In this document: positions 47,426 to 59,367 of the stretch, in pieces
Numbering within the stretch: the first letter of the stretch is position 1
How the letters are laid out: every line of letters starts with the position of its first letter
Made by a program: the position numbers and the translations under genes
NCBI GenBank assembly: GCA_930367205.1
Contig: OV884012.1
Location: 37,711,520-37,775,519, forward strand
DNA from: Acanthosoma haemorrhoidale
Lineage: Eukaryota; Arthropoda; Insecta; Hemiptera; Acanthosomatidae
Direction of reading: 5' to 3'
DNA length: 64,000 nt
Notes under the pieces: model-generated
Database searches by the model: none
What the model saw: the letters and a program-made list of their open reading frames with translations, nothing else
What the model was told of the DNA's origin: nothing

Positions 47426-50400
47426 AACTCACGTTCAAGTGTTTGTGATTCTGCTAGATAAGCTTATCTTAGTAAGGTGATTTTGTTGTGGTGGTTTACT
47501 CATTGGAATCCAAACCCCTCTGGTAGTTTAAAAAAAACCTTACAACTTAGGGGTTGGCTGGTAGTGTAAGTGCTCAAGAAATTTCATCTAAGAAAACAAA
47601 AATGAGCTCACGTTGCTGCAAAATGGATAATGTTCCAGAACAGAACTGACCGAAACACGGTTAATTGCTGGTTGCTGATCTCATTATTCCTGATTTGTTT
47701 GGCTATAAACGAAAGAGAACCACCGCAGTTTGTGTTAAAATGAAATGTACATATTATATAAAATTATAAATGATAGCTTGCCTAATATTTCATCAAACGG
47801 TTTAATGAGCACCGGCATTTTTCGATGCGCTTACTGTACCTGAATAACTGACGTGTTTTTAAAATTGTTTAACATACACGGGAAATGTATTTATTATTCT
47901 GTATCGGCTACGAAGTCTGGTATTGCATTCTACCTGAGGTCCTCGGAAAGCCCTAGACAAAACCTTTTTAAGGGCGGTACCCAATTCCGATGGAATTCAT
48001 CTGCCATTACATTGAGGTTCTAAAGGTAGCAGGTGGATTTCCAAAAAATCCTTTCTAGAAAAAGTTATGGTCCGTCATGGTAATATGGTTATCTGGGTCT
48101 GTTCCATCTGCAAGGGCTTACTATCCTATTTGGAAGGGGAAGGCTTTACACGACGTGGAACAGCCTGTAGTCCCACACATTTTGTCTATATTCGACAGAA
48201 AGGTTATGGAAAGATGTCATTATTACCGGAGTTGCCGTAGAAATTATACTCCATATTACACCATTTATTATAATCCATCGGTAATTTTGAAACTGGTATT
48301 TGTAAATTATTTCCTGGGTTCACTTAGATCATCAGCTCGTGATTAATGTACAATAAAGGAAAGTATGAAAAAAAAAAAAATAAATAAGATGATAATATCG
48401 TCGACATTTAACTTTTGAATTAAATTTAACGTTTTTATTAGAGTTAAAATTCCTACTGACGATGGTGTAATGAAAAAAAATTAGCTTATTAGTAAGTTGT
48501 TCAACTTATTCTTTAGCCTTAGACCTTATCGAGTCAACCTCTATGAAGCATTTATAGTAATTTTTTTCCCCTCACATTATGGTCTAATTTCTAAATATTT
48601 CTAAGAAATTACATACTATTTTTTGAAATAACGTGACTTAGTCGATTGCCTTTTTTTATGGATGACAGCGTATTGCAAGCTAGTCGTTTTGTAATATGAA
48701 TAGGCTAAGTGGAGCTTAAGGACAATCACTTAAAGATTATGGTGTTTTTTTTTTGTTTTTTTTTAATATCTTGAAAGACGTTTGTTAGTAAAAACCAATG
48801 AACGTATAGCTGAAAATAATGAAAACTTCTGAGTTGTGATCTAAGTAATCTTATTAGTTTGAAAAAACCCATGGGTTGTGTAATAAACGTTTATAATGAC
48901 TGAGAAACCCCTTAAGGGTTTCTATAATTTTTACGGCCCCTATTGTAAAAAAAAAACCTACGAATACACATGAAACCCGTTTGCTTCCGTCGTCCTTGTT
49001 TTTGGAGTTGACCAACTTATTTCGGATTGGGTGACTGGCAGAAATATTTTGCAATTCAGAATTTTCCGTTTATATTCCGTTATAAATCGCCCGGTATTGT
49101 GGACTATCGGTAATGATATATGGCTTCCGTTATTACTCACCCCATACACTATTTCAAGCAATGCGCCCTTTATTTACTCTATTGAAGAGTATCGAGACAC
49201 TCTTGGAAGAAGAAAGATTAGTAGCATTTGACGGGACTCCGTCCTCACCTAACTCGATGCTAACCTTTATAAATTAAGTCCAGTCACTGGGGAGCCAAAA
49301 TGGGCATACTCTTCCAAAAGGTCAGTTAGGCTTTATTTTTATATAGTAGATATTAGTAGTAGTAAGCAGAATATGAGTTTTCAATCTCTCCTTAAAGAAA
49401 AATATTTAGTTAACTTTTGGACTTTTTATGGTTTTTGGAAACTTACTTTTTTCAAGTTATTCATAGCGATAATTAGTTTCTTATTAATTTAAAAGAACAC
49501 AAAATTTGCTGGAACGTTTCTTTGCAACATTTTTTTTAAGCCAACATTAAGCGAGATACAGGTACTATAGCTTTTCAGTTTCAGTTCCATCTTTGTAGTA
49601 TTATTGTTGAGTAGCTTTTAAATGATGTGTGCTTCTGGTTGTATTTGTTTTATTTGATAACTAAGTTATTTTACATGAAGTAAAAGTGCACATTTCTTGG
49701 CAGAAGCGTTACAATAATCAAAAATTGATTTTGTCATCAGTTTGACGAAATTCTCATCTAAGTACAAGTACACAATCGATCATTCTCAACACTTCGATCA
49801 ATCACAGGTTGGTTCAATTTCGACAAAGGGATAATATCTTCCTTATACGAAGAATTCACACCAATCCAGGGACATGCCATTTACCAATCGTATTGGCTAC
49901 ATCAAAATCTATGTTGTCAATGTTGGACATCTACTGCATAAAGTTTTTTTTTATTTGTTATTGTATAGTATTTTATTAATTAAAATAATTTATATTATTT
50001 TGCCATGTTCAATTTATTTGAGTTCATGTTATTTTATTATCAAATTTATTTTATTACATTAGTTTTCTTCCAAAATGCCAAAAAATGAAAAGAATATTTC
50101 ATATTAGTTTTTGAATTGTTTTGTATTTGTTTAAATAACTTGTATTATTTCAACTTGTACAATTTATTGGAATTTTTGTTATTTTATAAAAACCGATAAA
50201 AGTTTTATTATATCAGATTGTAATTTTTTTTTTAATTGTACCAACCAAAATTACATTCATCAAATAAGAACTGAATTATACGTTTGTAAAATATATGTGT
50301 AAAAAGCACAATCCTCTCATAAATTTGCCCAAAAAATCATCATAGTTTTAAATTCTGTTTGCATTAGCGCGTTTAATTAATCGTTAACAGGGGGGGGGGA

Positions 50401-50690
50401 ACTGAACTTAAAACCTTAAATAGGTTTTGATTTGTTAGATCGATTTTATCATTCCCGCTATTGTAGAATACTCAGACCGACAGACCGACAATCAGACATA
50501 AAATGATAAGGTCTCTTGTCTGTTTTAAGGTAAAACCTCAACCTTCCGGTCCATCAAATCTACGAACAATTTTTATTATTATTTTGAAATAGCATAATGA
50601 TATCTTTATATGGATCCAATCTTTCAACGTATCATTGTAGAAATATATGTATGGCCAAGACTTTGTAAAAAGGATGTAATGAAATTTGTG
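47426..50690. other. AT-rich spacer upstream of the InR exon
   Basis: No further gene recognised. If the exon at 50702 is preceded by a 5' UTR exon, much of this may be intron. A G10 run lies at 50390-50399. Confidence 0.45.
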
Positions 50691-50701
50691 TGTCTGTTCA
50701 G

Positions 50702-50714
50702 ATGTAAGATGTAA
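50702..50714 (+). promoter_or_regulatory. Two minimal start-stop uORFs before the InR start codon
   Basis: ATGTAA occurs at 50702-50707 and again at 50709-50714, 17 and 10 nt upstream of the InR ATG at 50719. A 3' splice site candidate, 'gtgtgtctgttcag', ends at 50701, so the exon may begin exactly at the first ATGTAA. If the bases are in the mRNA, ribosomes meet two AUG-stop units before the real start. Confidence 0.45.
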
Positions 50715-50718
50715 GGCG

Positions 50719-50862
50719 ATGCAGTCTGCGGTGGGGCTGTGCGCCTTCCTGTGCCTGGTGTATTTCTGTGCGGCGAGAGTATGTCCTTCGATGGACATCA
50801 GGAATTCGGCCTCCCAGCTACACCACCTCTCCGACTGCAGCCAGATCCAGGGCTATCTCCAG
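50719..50862 (+). CDS. InR: Insulin receptor homologue, first coding exon (signal peptide and start of L1 domain)
   Basis: InR is the receptor tyrosine kinase for insulin-like peptides in the plasma membrane. This exon encodes 48 residues. Residues 1-19 form a hydrophobic signal peptide (core 'LCAFLCLVYFCAA'), followed by 'VCPSMDIRNS', the near-invariant N-terminus of mature insulin receptors, and by 'LHHLSDCSQIQGYLQ', the start of the first receptor L domain, with Cys22 and Cys40 in place for its disulphide. The coding stretch is visibly GC-rich against AT-rich surroundings. The donor CAG|GTATGT lies at 50862/50863, phase 0. The start is the first ATG giving a signal peptide; an acceptor at 50701 suggests a separate 5' UTR exon upstream. 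Its partner exon is at 57423. A paralogous receptor of the same family is possible, but the family assignment is strong. Confidence 0.9.
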
Positions 50863-53800
50863 GTATGTATTTTCGATACTTTTCACTAGTTCTCATACCA
50901 GTTTCTTCGCTGATTTTTCATCAGAAATCGCGAAAACATTATTAGGTTTTCATCCTCGTGTCTGTCTGCCTGTTCTGGTCATAGCGAATTCATCGGACAC
51001 CCGGTTTTATAGTTATTTTGCTTTATATATTATTGGTTTCGTTTATATATATATTTTATGGAGAAAGTAATATGATTTAATTGCTAAATATAGTAGGAGG
51101 AAGCACCTTTGGATCAAATAGTTCTGGATAGTAGTGGAATTTTAAACGATACTCTACCCCACACCGCATTTACATGTTGTGAGTTATTGACCTCTTGGCT
51201 GATTTATAACAGTGGAATCTGATCTATTTTCGAATGGGTCTACAAATCAATTAGATATCGTATTGAAATATTAGTGCACTAGGTTGTCTGGTTTCCACTG
51301 AAACCAAATGACACTATTTTACTTAAAGGTTCCATAGTTACCATTGACGTTGTAAGCATATTTTCTTTCCGGTTATTCCATGTAGCCTTTGGAGTACAGC
51401 GAAATCTACAGTTTGATGGCAATTAATGAATGACCGTTAAAAATTTCACTAACGTTCAAACGTTTCTGATTTGTAGACTAAGATAGATTAAAGCTAATGA
51501 TTATATTGTCACAGTCATTAAGAAACTTTCTGGTGTTGATCAATGCTGACACTGAGTGCCCTAATGAATGATCTATGAAGCTGGTTAATTTGCCAAGTTA
51601 TGAACTTTTTCCGTTTCGCTCCCCTGTAGTGCAGTTTCGTTTTCTACATGGCTAACTACACCTAGTGTGGTATTCTAGGAGAGAATTTTGTTTAGTTCCC
51701 GGGAATGTGGTATTGAACTATCAAGGCTAATGCTGAGCGAACTGAAACGGTCATTGACAGAGCGTATATACGCTTCTATAATAGGTATATACCTATCCAC
51801 TCATTGTAGTCTCTCTCCTTGGAAATAACTTCATTAGCATTTTTTTTCTTCTAAAGAAGGAATATTTATGTTTACACTTTTGTCTCTCTGCCTGTCGGCT
51901 TTGGTTTTTTTTAGATCCATTTTCATGCTTGAGACATGAAAGTTTTCGTGGAGATTCCATATGGTATTGGAAAGTATATTATTCTCCATAAACTATTATA
52001 AAGTGTTGTTAAATTAACTACTCCTTATTAAAATTTTTCTGCAATACGGTACCAAATTAAAGATGTACACGTAATGACTGATGGACTATTGAACTGTAAT
52101 TTTTGATTGAGTTTTTTACGTCTTGTAGTTACATCTCATACATACAACTCATAAATCGTGTTCGCGAATTTAACTCAACCCTTAGTTTTTCAAAGGCAAG
52201 CTAATTTGTACATGTGTTCTGTTGGATGATCTAATGATACGAAAAGTAAATAATCCATGAAACGTAATGAAATATATCGTACATTTTTTTTTTTATGCTT
52301 ACAATAAAAACAATCCTATGCAAAATAATGAAAGGTCGTTAGTTTAGGAATTAGTTTTTAATTTGAAAAAAAATTATATTTTCTATCGAATTGAATAGGT
52401 TATGATTCCATCACTGCATCATGTAACATACCTAGTTATTAAACGACATGCTATCTGATCCCTTCGCCAGTTATCTAACGGTAAGTTTCTCTAAATCTGG
52501 ATATACACAAGACAATGGTATATTATCTAAAATAGTAGAATAATTTGTAAATATATACAGCTTAAGCTCAATATTTTCTTGGATATATTTTAATTGTTCA
52601 TTCAAAATCAATATACTTCACATACAATTCAACAGAGCTTCTTTATGTGATTTTAAAAACAGTAAAAAAGTACTTCAGCCTTCAAGCTTAGAAATATAGC
52701 GGTGATCAAATATTTATAAAGGCTAAATGGCCCTATAAGGAATGCGTGAAAAAAATATATATGGAAGAATTATGAACGATGGAAACAAAAAAAAACCAAT
52801 AACTGACCTTTTCAAATTTTTATTCTTGGGAAAATGAAGTATAAAGTAGCGCTGATAAAAGCGAAAATTGTACACTCAGAATTTATCAGACACAAACACT
52901 CTGAAATCTTTCAGAGAAAAATTAAATAATAAAATCCCCACTGACCTTCAACTGCTGGGAACTATTTTTCAACAACAGATGGAACTACTAGAAACACCTT
53001 CGAATTTTAAATACCATCATTGTATAGATAACACTGCCTATTGTAAAGATTCTGTTATCACCTTTGATAAATTGTAGGAAATACCTCTGCCAGATGGGAC
53101 TACAGGCATATTTAATTCCAATTGAAGTATATAAAAAGTTGCCTCCTCCTTTGATACGTTCATGGTCAGTACTTAATTTGTTGGGAAAATAAATATTCTT
53201 ACAAAAACCATAACAATTAAAAAAAGTATTCTTTTTTAATTTAATGTAAATAATAACACCTTTGAATGTGTAAATATTTAGGTAAGGAAGGAAACCATTG
53301 ATATAAGTAGAGGCGTCTAGAGGAGTTAATTATAAGATAAATTTATGTAAGTAATAAATCCAGTTTCCTTCGCAGATGAGAAAAAAACGCGATTCATTAT
53401 ATATTATCTTTGATTGGATAAACTCTGTCATACAATGTCCTTGAAACACAATTATTTTAAAATAAATTGAGTTTTATAGGATTTTAACTTATTTATGAAT
53501 TCAACCATTATATGATAATCAGCTTGCGATCCATTAAGATTTTTAAATAAATTCATAAGGAAGCCATTTAATTACTTCATGTTCCTTACAATATAAGTGT
53601 ATCACATATATTTGAAATTATACACAATTAATTACAATAAAAGGTTGAATAAACATTATGTAGTATGAAGAAACGCAACGTTAACTAAGAATTCAAAAAT
53701 CAAAGAACAGAATGAAACATTATAAAAGAAGTGAAAAACCAGACAATTATCAGCCATAATAAGAAAATTTTAAATACACTAGACAATGATTTTAATTTTT

Positions 53801-54947
53801 AATGGTTATTCCGTTTTTCCGTAATTTTGTATTTCTCTGCAAATCTTAGCAGTCTTTTATTATATCTATAAAACACCAATTGTTTCTGCTAGCATTTTTC
53901 GTGGATGTCATAAAATAACAATAATATATTAAATATTTGAAAGCCAGTAGTGTGACGTTTAAACTGAACTTTTGCGTTCATAACAAAGCACAGACTATGT
54001 TGTCAATTAACGCCGGCAGCTAGATAGATCATATCTCCGTCTGGAGATGTTGGCCACTCCTTGATGATACCAAAATAAATAATTATCCTCATAAACATAA
54101 TGACAGATCTCAGTAGGCCTGGATAGAATTCCTTTGCCCGAAAGAGAGATCCCTCCTAACTGGTGCCTACTGCCTGATACACAGGATCAATAGCCGAGCT
54201 GTCTCCAGTCACCCCGCTCCGACTTAATTAGCTACCTTGAAGAAGGTAGTGCTACCTAAAAGTCTGAAGAGCATATGCTGTACTGCCAATTTACTCAGTA
54301 TTACGGCAGTCACAACACTTCAAGTAATACGTTGCTCATCTGTAGTACAGAGGAAAAGGAATGTGGGACATGAGACTAGAACTACCTACAGGGTTTGTGA
54401 AAATGACGCACATAAGTAAACAGGAAACAACGCCTTGATATATTACACGCTTCCGCCATGTTTGAAAGAGGAGCGACTAAGGCGCCATTGATTCCGTTCA
54501 TTGAATTATTTATTTAGGCTAATAATAATGGCCAATCTGTGATATAGAAAAGTAAAGCCATTCTGCCCATAGTGTTTTGTTTACTTGTGGTTCAGTTTCA
54601 CCTAACATTTGATGACTGTAGCAAGACATATTTATTTAGAGTGATCAAAGATTTACCTTACTAGTTTAAAAATATGTAGTTTGAAGAAAAGTTAGTAAAC
54701 ATTCATGAAATATGTTTGGACTAATGTTTCCTAGTACATTTCACAACTACTTCAAAACTTCAGGCCCAAAAAAGTTCTTGGAAGATATTCATGCCATGTT
54801 TAATTTAAATAATAAATACTAAATCTTTGCAAAGCTAAGAGCTGTCAAAAAGGTTATTGTTTTATTTAAATTAAAACAGTTATCCAAATCTCAAAGAACA
54901 ATATGGTTTGACGTCATTTGTAAAGGAATCTCGCAAGTTTTCTTCTC

Positions 54948-55347
54948 ACTGACAATTGAGCCAAATGTCTCCAACATTTCCAGAATGGGGTCATGCAAAA
55001 AGTGGTCCGACATACCTCTCTCGGGAGGTTAAAGAACGCTGACCTGCACCCGTTGCTTGGTGTGCCGTCGGTGGGCGAGTTCATCCGCCGGAGACAGATT
55101 AAGTTTTTTGACTCGTTGCAGCACCTGACCAACCCAGTGTTTAACACTATGGCCCCCGCACACCTCCCGCATCGATGGCAACAGACTGTCGGGGGAAAAT
55201 TAGGTTAAGAATTAGTATGTAAGCTAGTTTTAAGTTTGATCAAAAAGGTAAGCCCCATCAGCTTTATTAGTCAGTTTAGTCCAGTCACGTATAATGTACA
55301 TCAATATACTTGTTTATTCATTATATAATTTTTATAAAATAACAAAG
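54948..55347 (+). pseudogene. F2 LINE 3' end inside the InR intron
   Basis: It starts within 'caaatgtctccaacatttcc' and encodes the F2 RT C-terminus ('VVRHTSLGRLKNADLHPL', 'VGEFIRRRQIKFFDSL', 'HRWQQTVGGKLG', stop at about 55208). The 3' UTR follows, reading 'ataatttttataaaataaca' up to about 55347, where it is cut by the F4 element. The last part of the F2 3' UTR (compare 21600-21705) does not reappear after F4. Confidence 0.85.
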
Positions 55348-56272
55348 AAGCTCCCGAAATCCTTCGTCTTAGGCGGCAAAGAGTGCCCTGTAAGCAACAA
55401 GCTGTGCTACCTCGGGATTACCCTCGGTAGGCACTTGTCGTTCACAACGCATCTCGGCAAGAAATTAAAGAGTGTTAGGAAGAAATTCTTCAGCCTCGGA
55501 CACCTACTTCACAGCCCGGCTTTATCGGTACGCCTCAAGCTGCTGATATACCAGAGCGTCCTAAGACCTGCTTTGATGTATGGGACCCCTCTCTTCAAGT
55601 ATCTGAATCCTAACACTCTCCAAACGCTCCAGCAATTTCAGAACAGAGTTCTCCGCACCTCCCTCAAACATACCCCGTTTGACCGAATGAAGGCAGACGA
55701 GATGCATAAAAAATTTGAAGTGCTCACTATTCAAGATTTTATCTTGCCTCTTGAGAAGGCACATCAAATTTTTTGACTCACTCAGACATAGCCACAACCC
55801 ACTATTCTCCGACCTTCAACCACCAACAATGCCCGTCAGATGGAAGCACTGCTGGACCGCCGAAGCCTGGAGGATGATCGACGTCATTGAACCCGATGAC
55901 TGAACGAACTACACCCAGCCGAGATATCGAGGCCGATCTCCCGGCTGACTCAACCGAAGCTACAAGACCCCATCTACCTGTTTAACCAGGGTAGACCTTC
56001 CGGCCGAGAGGCCGACTTATTTCAGCCCCCTGCCGGGGCGACTACAAACCATTGCCTAGGTACCCCTAGGCTCCACCCTCGGTAGACTCTCACTACCTTC
56101 CCGAATCCACCCGCCTCCTTCAGGCATTCCACACCCTATATCCTTCTCATACACCCTTCAAATGGGGGACTCCCCTTAGTGAAAGGCACTCATTAGCCCA
56201 AAATAATTTACCTTTATTTTTCCCACATCCTATTTTATAAGTTTGAGAGCTAAGGAAAAAAAAAAAAAAAAC
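55348..56272 (+). pseudogene. F4 LINE, 5'-truncated RT C-terminus with 3' UTR and poly(A)
   Basis: From 55348 the frame reads 'LPKSFVLGGKECPVSN', 'YLGITLGRHLSFTTHLG', 'LKLLIYQSVLRPALMYG' and 'LQTLQQFQNRVLRTSLKH', the thumb and C-terminal region of a Jockey-superfamily RT, up to about 55740. A frameshift follows and the next frame continues with 'RRHIKFFDSLRHSHNPLF' and 'VRWKHCWTAEAWR' to a stop at about 55903. The layout parallels F2 ('FFDSLQHLTNPVF') but the sequences differ greatly, so F4 is a sister family. The C-rich 3' UTR ends in a 17-18 nt A-run at about 56255-56272. It is unable to move by itself. Confidence 0.85.
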
Positions 56273-56930
56273 AAATCGTAAATTTCTCGTTTTTCAGTTC
56301 GAGTAGTCTCTGCACTAATCTCTTCAATGTTATCAAGGGTATATATAGAATTTCCATGCATATTGCGAATGTCGTCTAGCATCCTTGATTCAGAACCATT
56401 TTCCTCCAATTTAACTATTAGTTGGAACCGGACCTTCAGTTAGGGAACTGTATACAAAAAATGCGACGTAAAAAACAAATTAAAAAAAATATTATTATTG
56501 TTATAATATTATGTTACATTGTTAATACTTTTTACTTAATTTTTTAAACAGCAGTTAAAAATTTACAACCTGTGAATACGATAATAATTGGCATGTGAGA
56601 AAGAACATGTGAGTGGTGCCACGCCATATGAAAGATAAAAGCTACCTCTACTTACGTTACTCCAGTTCCCCCAGACACTTCGTGACGTGCTTGTTTGTGG
56701 CCAAAGTATTAGGGTTTCCTTGTAATTGCGGGTTTTGATGTAGCTCTGGGTTTTTTTCTTAAGTCTGTGTGTAATGTATTAAATACATACCACGGTATAC
56801 CAGCGATAAGTCGAAGCAGCTTCGATTGAAATCTCAGTATCCTTGCTACGTTTGATTTTTTGGTTTTTCTTAAATCTGCGCTTCACATGCCCAAAGTATC
56901 CCTTAAGTTTTTGTATTTAACGGTCCTTGT

Positions 56931-57445
56931 GTCCCCCTATTGAGAAACGCTACAAACGATTTAGCCTTAAGATATATTTTCACTTGTTATTGAGGTATAT
57001 GTTTGTTGACAGACTGTCCTGATGGAGAACGCTACAAACGATTAGGCCTTAAGTTATATTACCACTTGTTATTGAGGTATATGTTTGTTGACAGATTGTC
57101 CTGATGGAGAACGCTACAAACGATTAAGCCTTAAGTTATATTTTCACTTGTTATTGAGGTATATGTTTGTTGACAGATTGTCCTGATGGAGAACGCTACA
57201 AACGATTAAGCCTTAAGTTATATTTTCACTTGTTATTGAGGTATATGTTTGTTGACAGATTGTCCTGATGGAGAACGCTACAAACGATTAAGCCTTAAGT
57301 TATATTTTCACTTGTTATTGAGGTATATGTTTGTTGACAGATTGTCCTGATGGAGAACGCTACAAACGATTAAGCCTTAAGTTATATTTTCACTTGTTAT
57401 TGAGGTATATGTTTGTTGACAGATTGTCCTGATGGAGAACGCTAC
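56931..57445 (+). repeat. InR: 82-bp tandem array duplicating the InR 3' splice site and exon start
   Basis: The period is exactly 82: 'gacag' acceptors end at 57012, 57094, 57176, 57258, 57340 and 57422. Each unit has 59 nt of intron end ('aaacgattaagcc' to 'ttgttgacag') and 23 nt identical or nearly identical to the first 23 nt of the exon at 57423. The first unit is decayed at its 5' edge, and the last exon-like part is the real exon start. In every upstream unit the exon-like part runs into an in-frame TAA, or TAG in the first, 30 nt after the acceptor. Each unit also contains 'gag|gtatat', a reasonable 5' splice site. Confidence 0.95.
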
Positions 57446-57690
57446 GGAGGCCGACTTCGCCAACATGACTTTCCCGAACCTGACCGAAGTGACTTCCTAC
57501 GTGATCTTCTACCGTATCCACGGCCTGACCTCCATCGGCAAGCTTTTCCCCAAGCTGACCATCATCGGCGGCGACCTCCTGTCTCTCGACTACGCACTCA
57601 TCATTACGCAGATGCCTCATCTCAAGGAGATCGATCTGGTCGAGCTAAGGCTCATACTTCGGGGATCGGTCGCTATCTTCAAGAATCCAA
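57423..57690 (+). CDS. InR: Insulin receptor homologue, second coding exon (most of L1 domain)
   Basis: Following the phase-0 junction after '...GYLQ', this exon reads 'IVLMENATEADFANM', 'TFPNLTEVTSYVIFYRIHG', 'LFPKLTIIGGDLL', 'YALIITQMPHLKEIDL' and 'ILRGSVAIFKNP'. It follows insulin receptor L1 domains closely (FP.L..IT.Y.L.YR..GL.SL..LFP.L..I.G...Y.L.I..M..L.EI.L......RG.V.I.KN). L1 forms part of the primary hormone-binding site. Three N-glycosylation sequons are visible: NAT (residue 54), NMT (62) and NLT (67). The exon has 268 nt and ends at the donor A|GTTAGT (57690/57691), phase 1. The sequence is GC-rich with no stop or frameshift. The next exon, which should continue with the conserved cysteine, is not found in the window. 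Confidence 0.92.
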
Positions 57691-58449
57691 GTTAGTCACA
57701 CTTAAAGCTCTATTTTAGAAATAATTATGTAAGTTAAGTGCACAGACTAATTGTGACCTGTGCATACGTGTGTGTGGTATAAAATTTATCATCTGAATAA
57801 GTTCGGAATTGGCTAGTATCAACCATAAAAAAATGAATTATTTCCTTCACGTGTTAAGTTAAAGTGCACGTCCCAAGCAGGACCTGATCAGTATGTAAGG
57901 CCGTGTTGGCAGGACTTCTCTAATAAGCGATTCCGCAGAGGCGTTACTTTAGGAAGTCTGGTGGCCCTGTAGGCTGGGACTGAAAATAGTAAAGATTATT
58001 TAAGTTTCCCTTTTCTCCTTTCATTATTTTGTCATTTTTTCGACTAAACGTTTTAAAAGCGTACTTATGAGTTTTGAACTCTTGATGTTTTTTTACCTAG
58101 GTCGTGCTTAACTATTGTTTTACCTTGCTTAATTTACAATTACTATTTCCTCCTGTTATTCTTAAAAGCTTATTATTTATATATACTAATATTTCATGGC
58201 AATATTCTAGAATTGTAGACCTTCTCCACAGTAGAATTTTTTTATTTTCTTGTAGCACTACAATTCGAAACGCTATGAAGTTTGATTTTTTTTTTATAAC
58301 CCAGGCTACCTCGCTCTCTGGCTATGTATTGTAGAAGTGCAAACATTACCAGATTCTGCTGAATAGGACCTTCTAAATTGTCAAGTACGCTATACGAGCT
58401 TGCTTAATTTGATTTGGTCCGCCATTCACTGTCACATGAACATTTAACA
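57691..58449 (+). other. InR: Start of the next InR intron, no exon found
   Basis: AT-rich DNA. A GC-richer patch at 57880-57970 does not encode recognisable receptor sequence. The intron probably extends to the window end, through the elements below. Confidence 0.5.
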
Positions 58450-58825
58450 CTAAGATATCTGATTTGTTTTACACCATCTATTCTCCGGACGGACTAACGG
58501 AAATACTAGCTGACGTGTTAAGTTGCTTGAATACCAATGGAAGCGCATTGCTCTGCGATAAACTTTGCAAGATTTTATAAATATTTTTGACTGAATCAAG
58601 AAGTCGAGAAACCGAACAGGACTGGTATCATCGGCGAATAATCGAAGATTGATTATAAATTCACAATTTACTATTATGCCCACTCGTTTTGCAGTAAGTC
58701 CCTCTCTGAATACTCTCTCTGAAAAATTAGTAAGCAACAATGGTGAAGAAAAACAACCCTGGCTGACTCTTCAATTAAAATTTAAGTTATCCCATAGCGG
58801 TGATAATGAGCACAGAGATTGATTT
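58450..58825 (-). pseudogene. RTE-like non-LTR retrotransposon RT fragment
   Basis: The minus strand from about 58800 reads 'RVSQGCFSSPLLLTNF', corresponding to RT motif B (VRQGC.LSPLLFN.Y), then 'SERVFREGLTAKRVG' and the active-site block 'INLRLFADDTSPV', with both catalytic Asp residues. The 'g....g..i.nLR.aDDT' pattern is typical of RTE and related endonuclease-RT elements. The preceding codon is a TGA where Arg or Gly is expected, and the region before it (58830-58900) is decayed. After the active site, similarity fades by about 58550. It is a dead fragment. Confidence 0.7.
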
Positions 58826-59367
58826 GATTGTTGGGCTTATCTGCATCATTATACAATAAAAAATGGATTTTCTCATTACAAAATATTAAAATAATTTTAA
58901 TGGATTCTTTCACTTGTGCAGCTTGATATGGCATGAAATTGTTACTATTGACATATGCTGATAATTTGGGTAAGGATAATTGATAGTTTCAAAAATGTCT
59001 ACATATAGACCCAATATTATTGTAACATTTTCTTAAATTAATTTGTCATTTTATGATGATACTTGGCGAATAAAGTCATATTATGAACAATAATTACTTT
59101 ACTTTTTGCCAAAAGAAATAAAAAATATTTATTCTTACTAGGTATGATTAAATTTGGGAACAAAAAAGATCTCTTTGTCTCAGGATGACAAATATGTGAT
59201 TCTGATAGTATTTTTTCTCCTAAATTCAATAAAATATGATGTCGGTTTTCCTCCATCATGCAAGGTTTCTAAGAGACAGGCATTTATAATTTCAAACATT
59301 TTGATACTTAATGCATTCTAACTACTGAATATTCATTCAACATTTGACTTATCTATAAAGTAAGAAA
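58826..59367. other. Spacer, nothing recognised
   Basis: The minus-strand open frame at 59038-59259 has no motif I know. It could be further decayed sequence of the neighbouring pseudogene. Confidence 0.4.

Larger units (their letters stand above)
50863..57422 (+). other. InR: InR intron (6,560 bp, phase 0)
   Basis: It begins GTATGTATT and ends TTGTTGACAG. It contains two LINE fragments in the same orientation as the gene (54948-55347 and 55348-56272) and ends in the 82-bp tandem array (56931-57422). The rest, 50863-54947 and 56273-56930, is AT-rich DNA in which I recognise no exon; the open frame at 52868-53077 has no known motif. Confidence 0.85.

Noticed and set aside
48077..48346. 89-codon plus-strand frame
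   Set aside because: Tyrosine-rich and AT-driven with no known motif. No splice or start context supports it.
52868..53077. Open frame inside the InR intron as a possible alternative exon
   Set aside because: The translation has no resemblance to insulin receptor domains and I could not identify matching splice sites in frame.
56931..57422. CRISPR-like array
   Set aside because: The units are directly tandem with no variable spacers and lie in a eukaryotic intron; they are duplications of the splice junction.
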